Source: an uncultured Pelagibacteraceae bacterium
Lineage (GTDB): Bacteria; Pseudomonadota; Alphaproteobacteria; Pelagibacterales; Pelagibacteraceae
Direction of reading: 5' to 3'
DNA length: 64,000 nt
NCBI GenBank assembly: GCA_902627045.1
Contig: CACOHP010000001.1
Span: forward strand, 124,001-188,000
A model generated the notes under the pieces. The model saw nothing but the letters and a program-made list of their open reading frames with translations, ran no database searches and had not been told where the DNA came from. This document shows positions 8,497 through 17,029 of this stretch, in pieces. Every line of letters begins with the position of its first letter. Position 1 is the stretch's first letter. Both the position numbers and the translations under genes were made by a program.

Positions 8497-8521
8497 GCAC
8501 CTGGCAACAAAACGCCCCCTA
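8497..8521. repeat. Direct repeat copy 2 (GCACCTGGCAACAAAACGCCCCCTA), right boundary of accessory island
   Basis: 24/25 match to 5012-5036, same orientation, about 5 bp beyond the carbamoyltransferase stop. Confidence 0.85.
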
Positions 8522-8525
8522 CTAA

Positions 8526-10361
8526 TCAATCTAATTCAAATTCCTTAGTATAATCTTTTTTAAGTTTTGGGTCTTGTTTTGATTTTTCCAAAATACAATT
8601 TCCTATGACTAAATAATCCAACTCTGTTCCCATAAAACAATTAAACGCATCGGTTGGTGAATTAACTATGGGCTCTCCTCTCACATTAAATGATGTATTA
8701 ACTATTACTGGGCAACCAGTTTTTTCTTTAAATTTTGAGATTAAATCGTAATAAGGTTTGTTGGTTTCTTTGGTAACAGTTTGTATTCTCGCAGAGTAAT
8801 CGACATGAGTTACTGCTGGTATTTCAGATCTTTTGATATTTAATTTATCTATACCAAAAAGTTTCTTTTGTTCTTCGTTCATTTCAATTTTTTTATTGGA
8901 ATTTACGTCAGCTACTAACAACATATAAGGACTATCTACATTTATATTAAACCAATCAGATAAATCTTCTCTTAAAATTGATGGAGCAAAAGGTCTGAAG
9001 CTTTCTCGATATTTAACTTTTAAATTAAGGTTTTTTTGCATTTTATCTGATCTTGGATCACCTAAAATAGATCTAGCACCTAGAGCTCTTGGTCCAAACT
9101 CCATTCTTCCTTGAAACCAACCTATTGCTTTTTCATTTGATAAAAATTCTGCTGTCTTACTTATCAAATCCTCGTATTGTAATTTTTCAAAATTAGCCCC
9201 TACTAACTTTAGCTCTTTTTCAATTTCTTCTTGATTGAATTCAGTTCCTAAATATGAACCTTTCATGTCATCACTCGAATTAATAACTCTTTCTTTTTTT
9301 TGTTCAATATGCCAAAGAGCTAAAGCTGCACCTAAAGATCCTCCAGCATCCCCTGCTGCAGGTTGGATCCAAATATTGTCAAAAATCTTTTCCTGAAGAA
9401 TTTTTCCGTTAGCAACACAATTTAAAGCTACACCACCCGCTAAACATAAATTTTTGATATTATATTCTTGACGAATAGCTTTTGCTAACTTGATCATTAT
9501 TTCTTCTGTTACTTTCTGAACTGAGGCCGCAATGTCCATATGAAATTGAGTAATCTTTTCATTTTTTTGGTCACGGGGTTTTTGTCCAAATAAATTATGA
9601 AACTTTTCGTTGGTCATAGTAAGACCAGTCGCATAATTAAAATATTTTTGATCTAGTCTGAAAGTTCCATCTTCTTTTATATCAACTAATTCTTTCACTT
9701 TATCTTCATAAATTGGACTTCCATAAGGTGCTAAACCCATAAGTTTGTACTCTCCACTATTAACTTTAAAACCTGTGTAGTAAGTAAAAGCAGAATATAA
9801 AAGGCCTAGTGAATGTGGAAAATGAATTTCCTTTTTTATCTCTAAATCATTTTTTTTTCCTACAGCTACAGTAGTTGTTGCCCATTCACCAACACCATCA
9901 GCGGTTAAAACAACTGCTTCTTCAAAAGGTGATGGAAAAAAGGCACTAGCTGCATGACTTAAATGATGGTCTGAAAAAAAAATATTTTCATCAGATTTAA
10001 AATTTTCATCATGTTCTTTTAGCTTATTAAATAAAAGATTTTTCTGAAAAAGTTTCTCTTTAATCCATAATGGCATCGCTTTTGCAAATGAAACAAATCC
10101 TCTTGGTGCAAAGGCGACGTAGGTTTCTAATAATCTCTCAAATTTTAAAAAAGGTTTTTCAAAAAAAACAATTTGATCAATTTCGCTCAATTTCATATTT
10201 GAATATTTTAAAACAAATTCAATTGCATGATGTGGGTATCTTGGATCATGTTTTTTTCTTGAAAATCTTTCCTCTTGTGCTGCTGCAATTATCTTGCCAT
10301 CTTTTAATAAACAGGCTGCACTGTCGTGATAAAATGCAGAAATTCCTAAAATTGAAGTCAC
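8526..10361 (-). CDS. NodU/CmcH-type carbamoyltransferase
   Basis: SILGISAFYHDSAACLLKDGKIIAAAQEERFSRKKHD; NLCLAGGVALNCVANGKI; GRMEFGPRALGARSILGDPR; VNTSFNVRGEPIVNSP. GTG start. Confidence 0.93.
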   Translation of the reverse strand: MTSILGISAFYHDSAACLLKDGKIIAAAQEERFSRKKHDPRYPHHAIEFVLKYSNMKLSEIDQIVFFEKPFLKFERLLETYVAFAPRGFVSFAKAMPLWIKEKLFQKNLLFNKLKEHDENFKSDENIFFSDHHLSHAASAFFPSPFEEAVVLTADGVGEWATTTVAVGKKNDLEIKKEIHFPHSLGLLYSAFTYYTGFKVNSGEYKLMGLAPYGSPIYEDKVKELVDIKEDGTFRLDQKYFNYATGLTMTNEKFHNLFGQKPRDQKNEKITQFHMDIAASVQKVTEEIMIKLAKAIRQEYNIKNLCLAGGVALNCVANGKILQEKIFDNIWIQPAAGDAGGSLGAALALWHIEQKKERVINSSDDMKGSYLGTEFNQEEIEKELKLVGANFEKLQYEDLISKTAEFLSNEKAIGWFQGRMEFGPRALGARSILGDPRSDKMQKNLNLKVKYRESFRPFAPSILREDLSDWFNINVDSPYMLLVADVNSNKKIEMNEEQKKLFGIDKLNIKRSEIPAVTHVDYSARIQTVTKETNKPYYDLISKFKEKTGCPVIVNTSFNVRGEPIVNSPTDAFNCFMGTELDYLVIGNCILEKSKQDPKLKKDYTKEFELD

Positions 10362-10362
10362 T

Positions 10363-10512
10363 TTAAAAAATTGTATAAATAAACGGAGCTACTGCGGAAC
10401 CTTGGGTTAAAACAATTAATCCACCAAATAAAACGAGAACTATTATAATTGGTAAAAGCCAATATTTTTTTCTTACTTTTAGAAACTCCCAAAATTCTCT
10501 TATAAAACTCAT
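10363..10512 (-). CDS. DUF5989 family small membrane protein (49 aa)
   Basis: Manual reading: MSFIREFWEFLKVRKKYWLLPIIIVLVLFGGLIVLTQGSAVAPFIYTIF; typical neighbour of NodU-type carbamoyltransferases. Confidence 0.82.
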   Translation of the reverse strand: MSFIREFWEFLKVRKKYWLLPIIIVLVLFGGLIVLTQGSAVAPFIYTIF

Positions 10513-10513
10513 T

Positions 10514-10897
10514 CTAAAACTGATTTTTCATTTTACTTTTTGGGCCTGATTTATTGATCCAATAAGTTTCTTTTTTATTATATTTTAAATTTAATAAATC
10601 TTTCTTAAGTAACCGCATAATAATTCCAATAGGTGTTACAACTACGAAAAATATAATACCCATTATTAAAGGTGATATAAATCTTCCAAGTAGTAGTCCA
10701 AATTTAAACCATAATCTATTTAAAGGCGTAAGAATTTTCGAATTTAATAAGCCAAGAGCAAGAAAAATTAATGAGATGACCAATGACCAAATTCTTAAAT
10801 CATAACCTTTTAAAAGTGGATAAAGTGCTACTAACAAGAAGACAATAAAAAATACTACACCAAAGCTTCTATTAGAACTTATCTTAATTTCATCCAT
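10514..10897 (-). CDS. SxtJ family membrane protein
   Basis: Hydrophobic 127-aa protein (SFGVVFFIVFLLVALYPLL...LNRLWFKFGLLLGRFISPLIMGIIFFVVVTPIGIIMRL) adjacent to carbamoyltransferase and DUF5989 genes. Confidence 0.75.
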   Translation of the reverse strand: MDEIKISSNRSFGVVFFIVFLLVALYPLLKGYDLRIWSLVISLIFLALGLLNSKILTPLNRLWFKFGLLLGRFISPLIMGIIFFVVVTPIGIIMRLLKKDLLNLKYNKKETYWINKSGPKSKMKNQF

Positions 10898-12674
10898 TTA
10901 GAGATTTTTGAGGCCTCATATCTTCTTTATTTATACCAGCCACTCTCACAGGTTTTTTCATTGCATCTCGTCTAAAAGGTTCACCAAGTTCCTGGTTTAA
11001 TATAACTTCAATAAACGTTGTAATACCTTTTTTTTGATCTTCACATGATTTTTTAATAGCCTCTGTTGTTTCTTCCATTGTTCTAACAGTTACTCCCTTT
11101 AAACCACAAGCATCTGCAACTTTCGCAAAGCTTAATTCTGGATCAAGTTCTGTTCCAACAAAATTATTATCAAACCATAAAGTAGTATTTCTTTTTTCTG
11201 CACCCCATTGATAATTTCTAAAAATAACCATTGTGATTGCCGGCCACTCTTCTCTTGCACAAGAACTCATTTCATTCATGCTAATTCCGAATGCTCCATC
11301 TCCTGCAAAACCAATTACGGGTGTATCTGGGCATCCGATCTTTGCACCCAAAATTGATGGGAAACCATAGCCGCAAGGACCAAATAAACCTGGGGCTAAA
11401 TATTTTCTTGGTTTTTCAAAAGTTGGATAAGCATTTCCAATTGCACAGTTATTTCCGATATCGCTTGAAATAATTACATCCTCTGGCATCCCAGATTGTA
11501 TTGCTCGCCAAGCTTGTCTTGGTGACATTCTGTCTTTATCTCTATCTCTTGCTTCTTTGTTCCAAACTGTTCCCTCATCATCATCCTCATGATCTAAACT
11601 AGCTAATTTTTGTAACCATGCAGATTTTGTTTGATGAATTAAGTCTTTTCTTTTTTGTCTATCAGCATCTCCTGCATTAGAAGATAATTTATTAATTATT
11701 TGTTGAGCAACTAATTTCGCATCACCACTTATTCCAACTGTTACTTTTTTAGTTAAGCCAATTCTGTCAGGATTAATATCTACTTGAATAATACTTGCAT
11801 TTTTTGGCCAATAATCAATTCCATATCCAGGTAGTGTTGAGAAAGGATTTAATCTTGTGCCTAGTGCCAAAACTACATCAGCTTTAGAAATTAATTCCAT
11901 CGCTGCTTTTGATCCATTATATCCTAAAGGACCTACTGCTAAAGGATGACTTCCTGGAAAACTATCATTATGTTGATAACCTGAACAAACAGGTGAATCT
12001 AATTTTTCTGCAAGTTTTTTAGTCTCGTTAATTGCATCACCGATAACAACTCCTGCACCAGATAAAATTACAGGAAATTTTGCATTGGATAAAAGTTTTG
12101 CAGCTTTATCAATTGCCTCAGCCCCACCACCTTGTCTTTCTAATCTAACGATTGGCGGTAACTCAATATCTATCACTTGGGTCCAATAATCTCTTGGGAC
12201 ATTAATTTGTGCAGGTGCTGAACCTCTGATTGCTTTTTCTATTACTCTATTTAAAACTTCTGCCATTCTAGATGGATCTCTAACCTCCTCTTGATAACAA
12301 ACCATATCTTTGAACAAATTCATTTGTTCTACTTCTTGAAAACCCCCTTGACCCATTGTTTTGTTTGCAGCCTGAGGTGTTACCAATAATAATGGTGTGT
12401 GATTCCAATAAGCTGTTTTGATCGGGGTTACTAATCCAGTGATACCTGGTCCGTTTTGTGCGATAACCATTGACATTTTTCCAGTAGATCTTGTGTAGCC
12501 ATCGGCTATTAGTCCACCGTTTGTTTCATGAGCAACATCCCAAAAAGTAATTCCTGCATCAGGAAAAATATCTGAGATTGGCATGAATGCTGAACCAATT
12601 ATACCAAAGGCATGTTCGATACCGTGCATTTGTAAAACTTTTACAAAAGCTTCTTCTGTTGTCATTTTTGTCAT
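10890..12674 (-). CDS. xsc: Sulfoacetaldehyde acetyltransferase
   Basis: ThDP enzyme with Xsc-like signature: MTTEEAFVKVLQMHGIEHAFGIIGSAFMPISDIFPDAGITFWDVAHETNGGLIADGYTRSTGKMSMVIAQNGPGITG...; neighbouring suyAB. Confidence 0.92.
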   Translation of the reverse strand: MTKMTTEEAFVKVLQMHGIEHAFGIIGSAFMPISDIFPDAGITFWDVAHETNGGLIADGYTRSTGKMSMVIAQNGPGITGLVTPIKTAYWNHTPLLLVTPQAANKTMGQGGFQEVEQMNLFKDMVCYQEEVRDPSRMAEVLNRVIEKAIRGSAPAQINVPRDYWTQVIDIELPPIVRLERQGGGAEAIDKAAKLLSNAKFPVILSGAGVVIGDAINETKKLAEKLDSPVCSGYQHNDSFPGSHPLAVGPLGYNGSKAAMELISKADVVLALGTRLNPFSTLPGYGIDYWPKNASIIQVDINPDRIGLTKKVTVGISGDAKLVAQQIINKLSSNAGDADRQKRKDLIHQTKSAWLQKLASLDHEDDDEGTVWNKEARDRDKDRMSPRQAWRAIQSGMPEDVIISSDIGNNCAIGNAYPTFEKPRKYLAPGLFGPCGYGFPSILGAKIGCPDTPVIGFAGDGAFGISMNEMSSCAREEWPAITMVIFRNYQWGAEKRNTTLWFDNNFVGTELDPELSFAKVADACGLKGVTVRTMEETTEAIKKSCEDQKKGITTFIEVILNQELGEPFRRDAMKKPVRVAGINKEDMRPQKSLNG

Positions 12675-12792
12675 TAATAAAGCCTTTCTAAACCAGTATA
12701 TGTAATAGTTTTTTTATAAAACTATTTCTTAATAGACGCGATTAATATATAAGATTTTTGGAAATTCAAATAAACATTTCGACACTATATAT

Positions 12793-13077
12793 ATGGCTAC
12801 AGATATCATAATACACGATAAAAAAGATAATGTAGGTGTAGTAGTGATAGAGAAAATAACCCCAAAACAAGACTGTAAATGCTGGATTATGGAAAATGAT
12901 AGCTCAGCATCTATTCAATCAATAGATGAAATACCTTTAGGTCATAAAATTGCGATGGTCGATTTAAAAGAAGGTGATACAATTTTAAAGTATGGTCATG
13001 ATATTGGCAAAGTAGTTAAAGCAATAAAAAAAGGTGAACATGTTCATGTTCATAACGTAAAAACTAAAAAGTGGTAA
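12793..13077 (+). CDS. suyA: UxaA N-terminal/SAF-domain protein, (2R)-sulfolactate sulfo-lyase small subunit
   Basis: 94 aa with LKEGDTILKYGHDIGKVVKAIKKGEHVHVHNVKT; paired with suyB-like gene. Confidence 0.82.
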   Translation: MATDIIIHDKKDNVGVVVIEKITPKQDCKCWIMENDSSASIQSIDEIPLGHKIAMVDLKEGDTILKYGHDIGKVVKAIKKGEHVHVHNVKTKKW

Positions 13078-13080
13078 ATA

Positions 13081-14247
13081 ATGGAAATTCCAAAAAGTTT
13101 TTTAGGCTTTAAAAGAGAAAACGGCAGAGCAGGAACTAGAAATCATGTAATTATATTACCTGTTGATGACATTTCTAATGCATGTGCTGAAGCAGTCGCT
13201 AACAATATTAAAGGAACAATTGCACTACCACATTCTTACGGAAGACTACAATTTGGAGCAGACTTAGATTTACATTTTAGAACAATGATTGGAACAGGCA
13301 GTAACCCAAATGTAGCTGCAGTTATTGTGATTGGTATTGAGCCTAAATGGACTAAAAAAATTGTTGATGGGATCGCTAAAACAGGAAAACCAGTTGAAGG
13401 TTTTCACATAGAGCGTACAGGGGATATTGGAACAGTCATGAAAGCTTCTAAAAAAGCGCAAGAATTTTCTCAATGGGCATCTGAAAAACAAAGAGAAGAG
13501 TGTCCAATGAGTGATTTGTGGATTTCAGTAAAATGTGGAGAGTCAGATACAACATCAGGATTAGCATCAAATCCAACTGTTGGAAATTTAATGGAAAAAT
13601 TAGAACCATTAGGTGTTCATTTATGTTTTGGTGAAACATCTGAACTTACTGGGGCGGAAAATGTCTGTGCCGCAAGAGGAGCAACTAAAGAAGCTTCTGA
13701 AAAATTTATGAAAACATGGAATGATTATAATGATTTCATATTGAAAGAAGCAACTAATGATCTTTCAGAAAGTCAACCAACCGCTGGAAATATTGCAGGA
13801 GGTTTAACCACGATTGAAGAAAAAGCATTTGGGAATTTTCAAAAAATAGGAAACTTAAAATTTATAGATGTACTTGAGCCTGCTGAAGAACCAGCAAAAG
13901 GTCCTGGACTTTACTTTATGGATACATCTTCAGCAGCTGCAGAATGTATTACTCTTCAAGCTGCAGGAGGATTTAACATTCATTTGTTTCCAACAGGGCA
14001 GGGAAATATAGTTGGAAACCCTATAGAGCCTGTCGTAAAACTCACTGCTAACCCATTAACAGCTAAAAGTATGAGTGAGCATGTTGATTGCGATGTATCA
14101 AAGATTCTTTCAAGAGAAATGAACTTGTCTGAAGCAGGAGATAAGCTTATTGAGACAACACTAAGAGTGGCTAATGGAAGATTAACCTGTGCAGAAGCAC
14201 TAGGTCATAAAGAATTTGTTATGACCAAACTTTACAGAAGTGCTTAA
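13081..14247 (+). CDS. suyB: UxaA family hydrolase, (2R)-sulfolactate sulfo-lyase large subunit
   Basis: [49 protein letters not shown]...[19 protein letters not shown]...; sulfonate gene context. Confidence 0.82.
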   Translation: MEIPKSFLGFKRENGRAGTRNHVIILPVDDISNACAEAVANNIKGTIALPHSYGRLQFGADLDLHFRTMIGTGSNPNVAAVIVIGIEPKWTKKIVDGIAKTGKPVEGFHIERTGDIGTVMKASKKAQEFSQWASEKQREECPMSDLWISVKCGESDTTSGLASNPTVGNLMEKLEPLGVHLCFGETSELTGAENVCAARGATKEASEKFMKTWNDYNDFILKEATNDLSESQPTAGNIAGGLTTIEEKAFGNFQKIGNLKFIDVLEPAEEPAKGPGLYFMDTSSAAAECITLQAAGGFNIHLFPTGQGNIVGNPIEPVVKLTANPLTAKSMSEHVDCDVSKILSREMNLSEAGDKLIETTLRVANGRLTCAEALGHKEFVMTKLYRSA

Positions 14248-14265
14248 GCCATATTTCTCTATAAA

Positions 14266-15351
14266 GTGTTATCTAAATTATTATATTTAAAGAGGATTTT
14301 CCCAGGAGTAACTCTAGCATTAATCTTTTTTTTGTTTTCACACGGAATCAATAATGTTTTAGCAATTGAAGTTTTTGGAACTACCAAAAGTCCGATATCT
14401 ACAGTTCTGATTGCAATTCTATTAGGAATCATAATGGGTAACGCTTTTACACCAAGACCTGGTATGATGGTTGGACTTGATTTTACTCAACAATATATAC
14501 TTAAACTTGGAATTATTTTTTTAGGAATTAGATTAAGTTTTGATGAATTTTTGAAATTTGGTTATATTGCTATACCCCTCATAATAATATGCATTATTGG
14601 AGTTTTGATTTTAATTAAGTTACTAATTAAAAAAGTGCCTATCTCCTCTAAAATGTCTTATTTAATCGCAATAGGAACAAGTGTGTGTGGTGCAACGGCT
14701 ATTGTTGCAACAGCACCTGTTATTAACGCAAAAAAGACTGAGATAGCTTATGCGATTGCGAATATTACTTTATTTGGAGTAATCGCAATGCTTGCTTATC
14801 CTTATTTTGCCGAATGGTATTTTAGCGGAAATGAACTAAAAGCTGGTCTTTTTTTAGGAACTTCGATACATGAGACTTCTCAAGTTGCAGCAGCCGGTCT
14901 TATTTATGATCAACAATTTAACAGTCCAGAAACTTTAAACGTAGCCACTGTAACTAAATTAATTAGAAATACTTTCTTGGTAATTATGATACCTTTGTTC
15001 GCCTACTTATATAGTAGAGGTGAGGTTAAAAATAAAGATTATTCAATATTCAGTATTTTTCCATATTTTGTTCTTGGTTTTATAGGAATGATACTATTTA
15101 GAAATTTAGGAGATCAAATATTTACAGCTGGAGATCAAAATTATTCGGTGTGGATTAAATTAATTGAATATATAAAAATTTTAGCAACAACTTTTTTAAC
15201 AATGGCAATGGCAGCTGTAGGGATATCAATTAATTTAAATGAGCTAAAATCTATGGGTTATAAACCTTTTATTGTAGGACTTATTGTGGCTATTACAGTT
15301 GGGTTGATAAGTCTTACTTATATTCAATTTTTATTGAAATACTTTATTTAG
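14266..15351 (+). CDS. YeiH family putative sulfate/sulfite exporter
   Basis: FPGVTLALIFFLFSHGI...LGIIFLGIRLSF...GTSVCGATAIVATAPVI; multi-TM; GTG start. Confidence 0.85.
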   Translation: MLSKLLYLKRIFPGVTLALIFFLFSHGINNVLAIEVFGTTKSPISTVLIAILLGIIMGNAFTPRPGMMVGLDFTQQYILKLGIIFLGIRLSFDEFLKFGYIAIPLIIICIIGVLILIKLLIKKVPISSKMSYLIAIGTSVCGATAIVATAPVINAKKTEIAYAIANITLFGVIAMLAYPYFAEWYFSGNELKAGLFLGTSIHETSQVAAAGLIYDQQFNSPETLNVATVTKLIRNTFLVIMIPLFAYLYSRGEVKNKDYSIFSIFPYFVLGFIGMILFRNLGDQIFTAGDQNYSVWIKLIEYIKILATTFLTMAMAAVGISINLNELKSMGYKPFIVGLIVAITVGLISLTYIQFLLKYFI

Positions 15352-16438
15352 ATTGTTTTGCTATTTTAGCTAAATATTTTTTTCTCCAACTAGAAAGAAA
15401 TCTTCTTATAAAAGCAGCTCCTATTCCCAATACAACAGCAAACAATATTGAAAATAACCCGTAGAAAAACGGCATATCTTTTGAAAACTCTTTAATAAAA
15501 TTTGAAAAGAAGTTTAAGTCTTGATTTAAGGTTGTCGTATTTTCTTGCATAATTTTTTCTGCAAAAAAACTATCATAAGCAATTACTATACCTACGATTA
15601 ATAACAATATTGCTAATAATGCTTTTAATCCAGAACTATCAATTTGCTCTCCAAGTTTTTGGCCTACCTGAACTCCTACTATTGATCCAATAACCAGCAT
15701 TAAAACCAACATAAGATCTATAGAACCATAATTAAATGAATGTAGAAAAGTGACTATCACACTTACAAAAATTGTTACAAATAGAGATGTTCCTGGAACC
15801 AATCTTGTTGGCATTTTAATAATATAGATCATAGCTGGGACCAGGATAAAAGCTCCACCTATACCCATAATTGCAGCTATAAAACCCACAACAAGACCAA
15901 TTAAAATTGGAGTAAATATACTTTCATATAATTTTGACTTAGGAAATCTCATTCTAAATGGAAGACCATGTATCCAATAATGGACATGTATTTTTTTTCT
16001 CTCTGTATTATTTTTTTTTGCTCTATCTATCTCACTTAAACTTTCGACCAGCATCAATGTTCCAATAATTGCAAGAATATACATATAAGCTAAAGAAATG
16101 ACTGTATCTATTTTTCCAATATCTTTAAAATATGTAAAAGTGTAAATACCTAATGCAGTACCAATTGAACCTCCAATGACAATTATAAAACCCATTTTAT
16201 AATCTAAAGTATTTTTTAAATAATGTGTTGTAGAGCCCGAAACAGAGGTTGCTAAAATATTGTTCGCTTCATTAGCTACCGCGTAAGCAGGTGGGACTCC
16301 CATAAAAATCAAAAATGGTGTCATTAAAAAACCACCACCAACGCCGAATAAACCTGATAAAATACCCACAAGAGCACTTAACAAAAGTATTTCTACAGGA
16401 TTTATGAAAACTTGAGCTATAGGTAAAAAAACTTCCAT
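15344..16438 (-). CDS. TauE/SafE family sulfite exporter
   Basis: LVGILSGLFGVGGGFLMTPFLIFMGVPPAYAVANEANNI and FIAAIMGIGGAFILVPAMIYIIKMPTRLVPGTSLF repeats. Confidence 0.9.
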   Translation of the reverse strand: MEVFLPIAQVFINPVEILLLSALVGILSGLFGVGGGFLMTPFLIFMGVPPAYAVANEANNILATSVSGSTTHYLKNTLDYKMGFIIVIGGSIGTALGIYTFTYFKDIGKIDTVISLAYMYILAIIGTLMLVESLSEIDRAKKNNTERKKIHVHYWIHGLPFRMRFPKSKLYESIFTPILIGLVVGFIAAIMGIGGAFILVPAMIYIIKMPTRLVPGTSLFVTIFVSVIVTFLHSFNYGSIDLMLVLMLVIGSIVGVQVGQKLGEQIDSSGLKALLAILLLIVGIVIAYDSFFAEKIMQENTTTLNQDLNFFSNFIKEFSKDMPFFYGLFSILFAVVLGIGAAFIRRFLSSWRKKYLAKIAKQSK

Positions 16439-16475
16439 TTAACAATATTAATTCTAAGAAAATTTTTTTTAAAAA

Positions 16476-16610
16476 TTACTTAAAATTTAAAAAAGTTCCA
16501 ATTAAGATCACGCACCAACAAAATGCTATTGCCGAAAAAATTCCTGTTTTAATTATTGTTGTTTTTTTATTTAAAATTTTTTGAGGAATTTTAATATTTG
16601 AAAGATGCAT
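16476..16610 (-). CDS. 44-aa small membrane protein
   Basis: Manual reading: MHLSNIKIPQKILNKKTTIIKTGIFSAIAFCWCVILIGTFLNFK. Confidence 0.45.
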   Translation of the reverse strand: MHLSNIKIPQKILNKKTTIIKTGIFSAIAFCWCVILIGTFLNFK

Positions 16611-16655
16611 ATCCACCCCTTCAATACACCCAGTATAAAAATTGTCAAACCTTAA

Positions 16656-17006
16656 TTAGTAAATTGTTGCCCCAAAAATCTTGACATCACCATCTTCTAC
16701 ACCGAGTACCAATCTCCCTAAAAACTCCCCTGGAATTTTCTTATTTGTTTGTTTGATTAGAACAGTAATGTGTTCCCCTCGTCTTAGAGTACCAAATGGC
16801 TCATAAGTCTCATTTAAATTAGTTATTAGATCATTATTAGCCCACTGTTTACCTAACTCTACCTCATTTGCTCCAAATAACATTTGAGTGGAAAAATCTT
16901 TAGTAAAACTTCCATAGTCTTTTAGGTTTGATGACTTTACAAGGTTTTCCCAAAATGGTTTACCTATTGCAAATATTTCCTCATCCGACTTAGATAATAG
17001 ATTCAT
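16656..17006 (-). CDS. Hypothetical protein downstream of aprA (116 aa)
   Basis: Same strand, 24 bp after aprA stop; no family recognised. Confidence 0.7.
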   Translation of the reverse strand: MNLLSKSDEEIFAIGKPFWENLVKSSNLKDYGSFTKDFSTQMLFGANEVELGKQWANNDLITNLNETYEPFGTLRRGEHITVLIKQTNKKIPGEFLGRLVLGVEDGDVKIFGATIY

Positions 17007-17029
17007 AGGTATTTAAGTTTTGTAATTAA

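Noticed and set aside
10070-10366. 98-aa plus-strand ORF opposite carbamoyltransferase
   Set aside because: Antisense to a strongly supported CDS.
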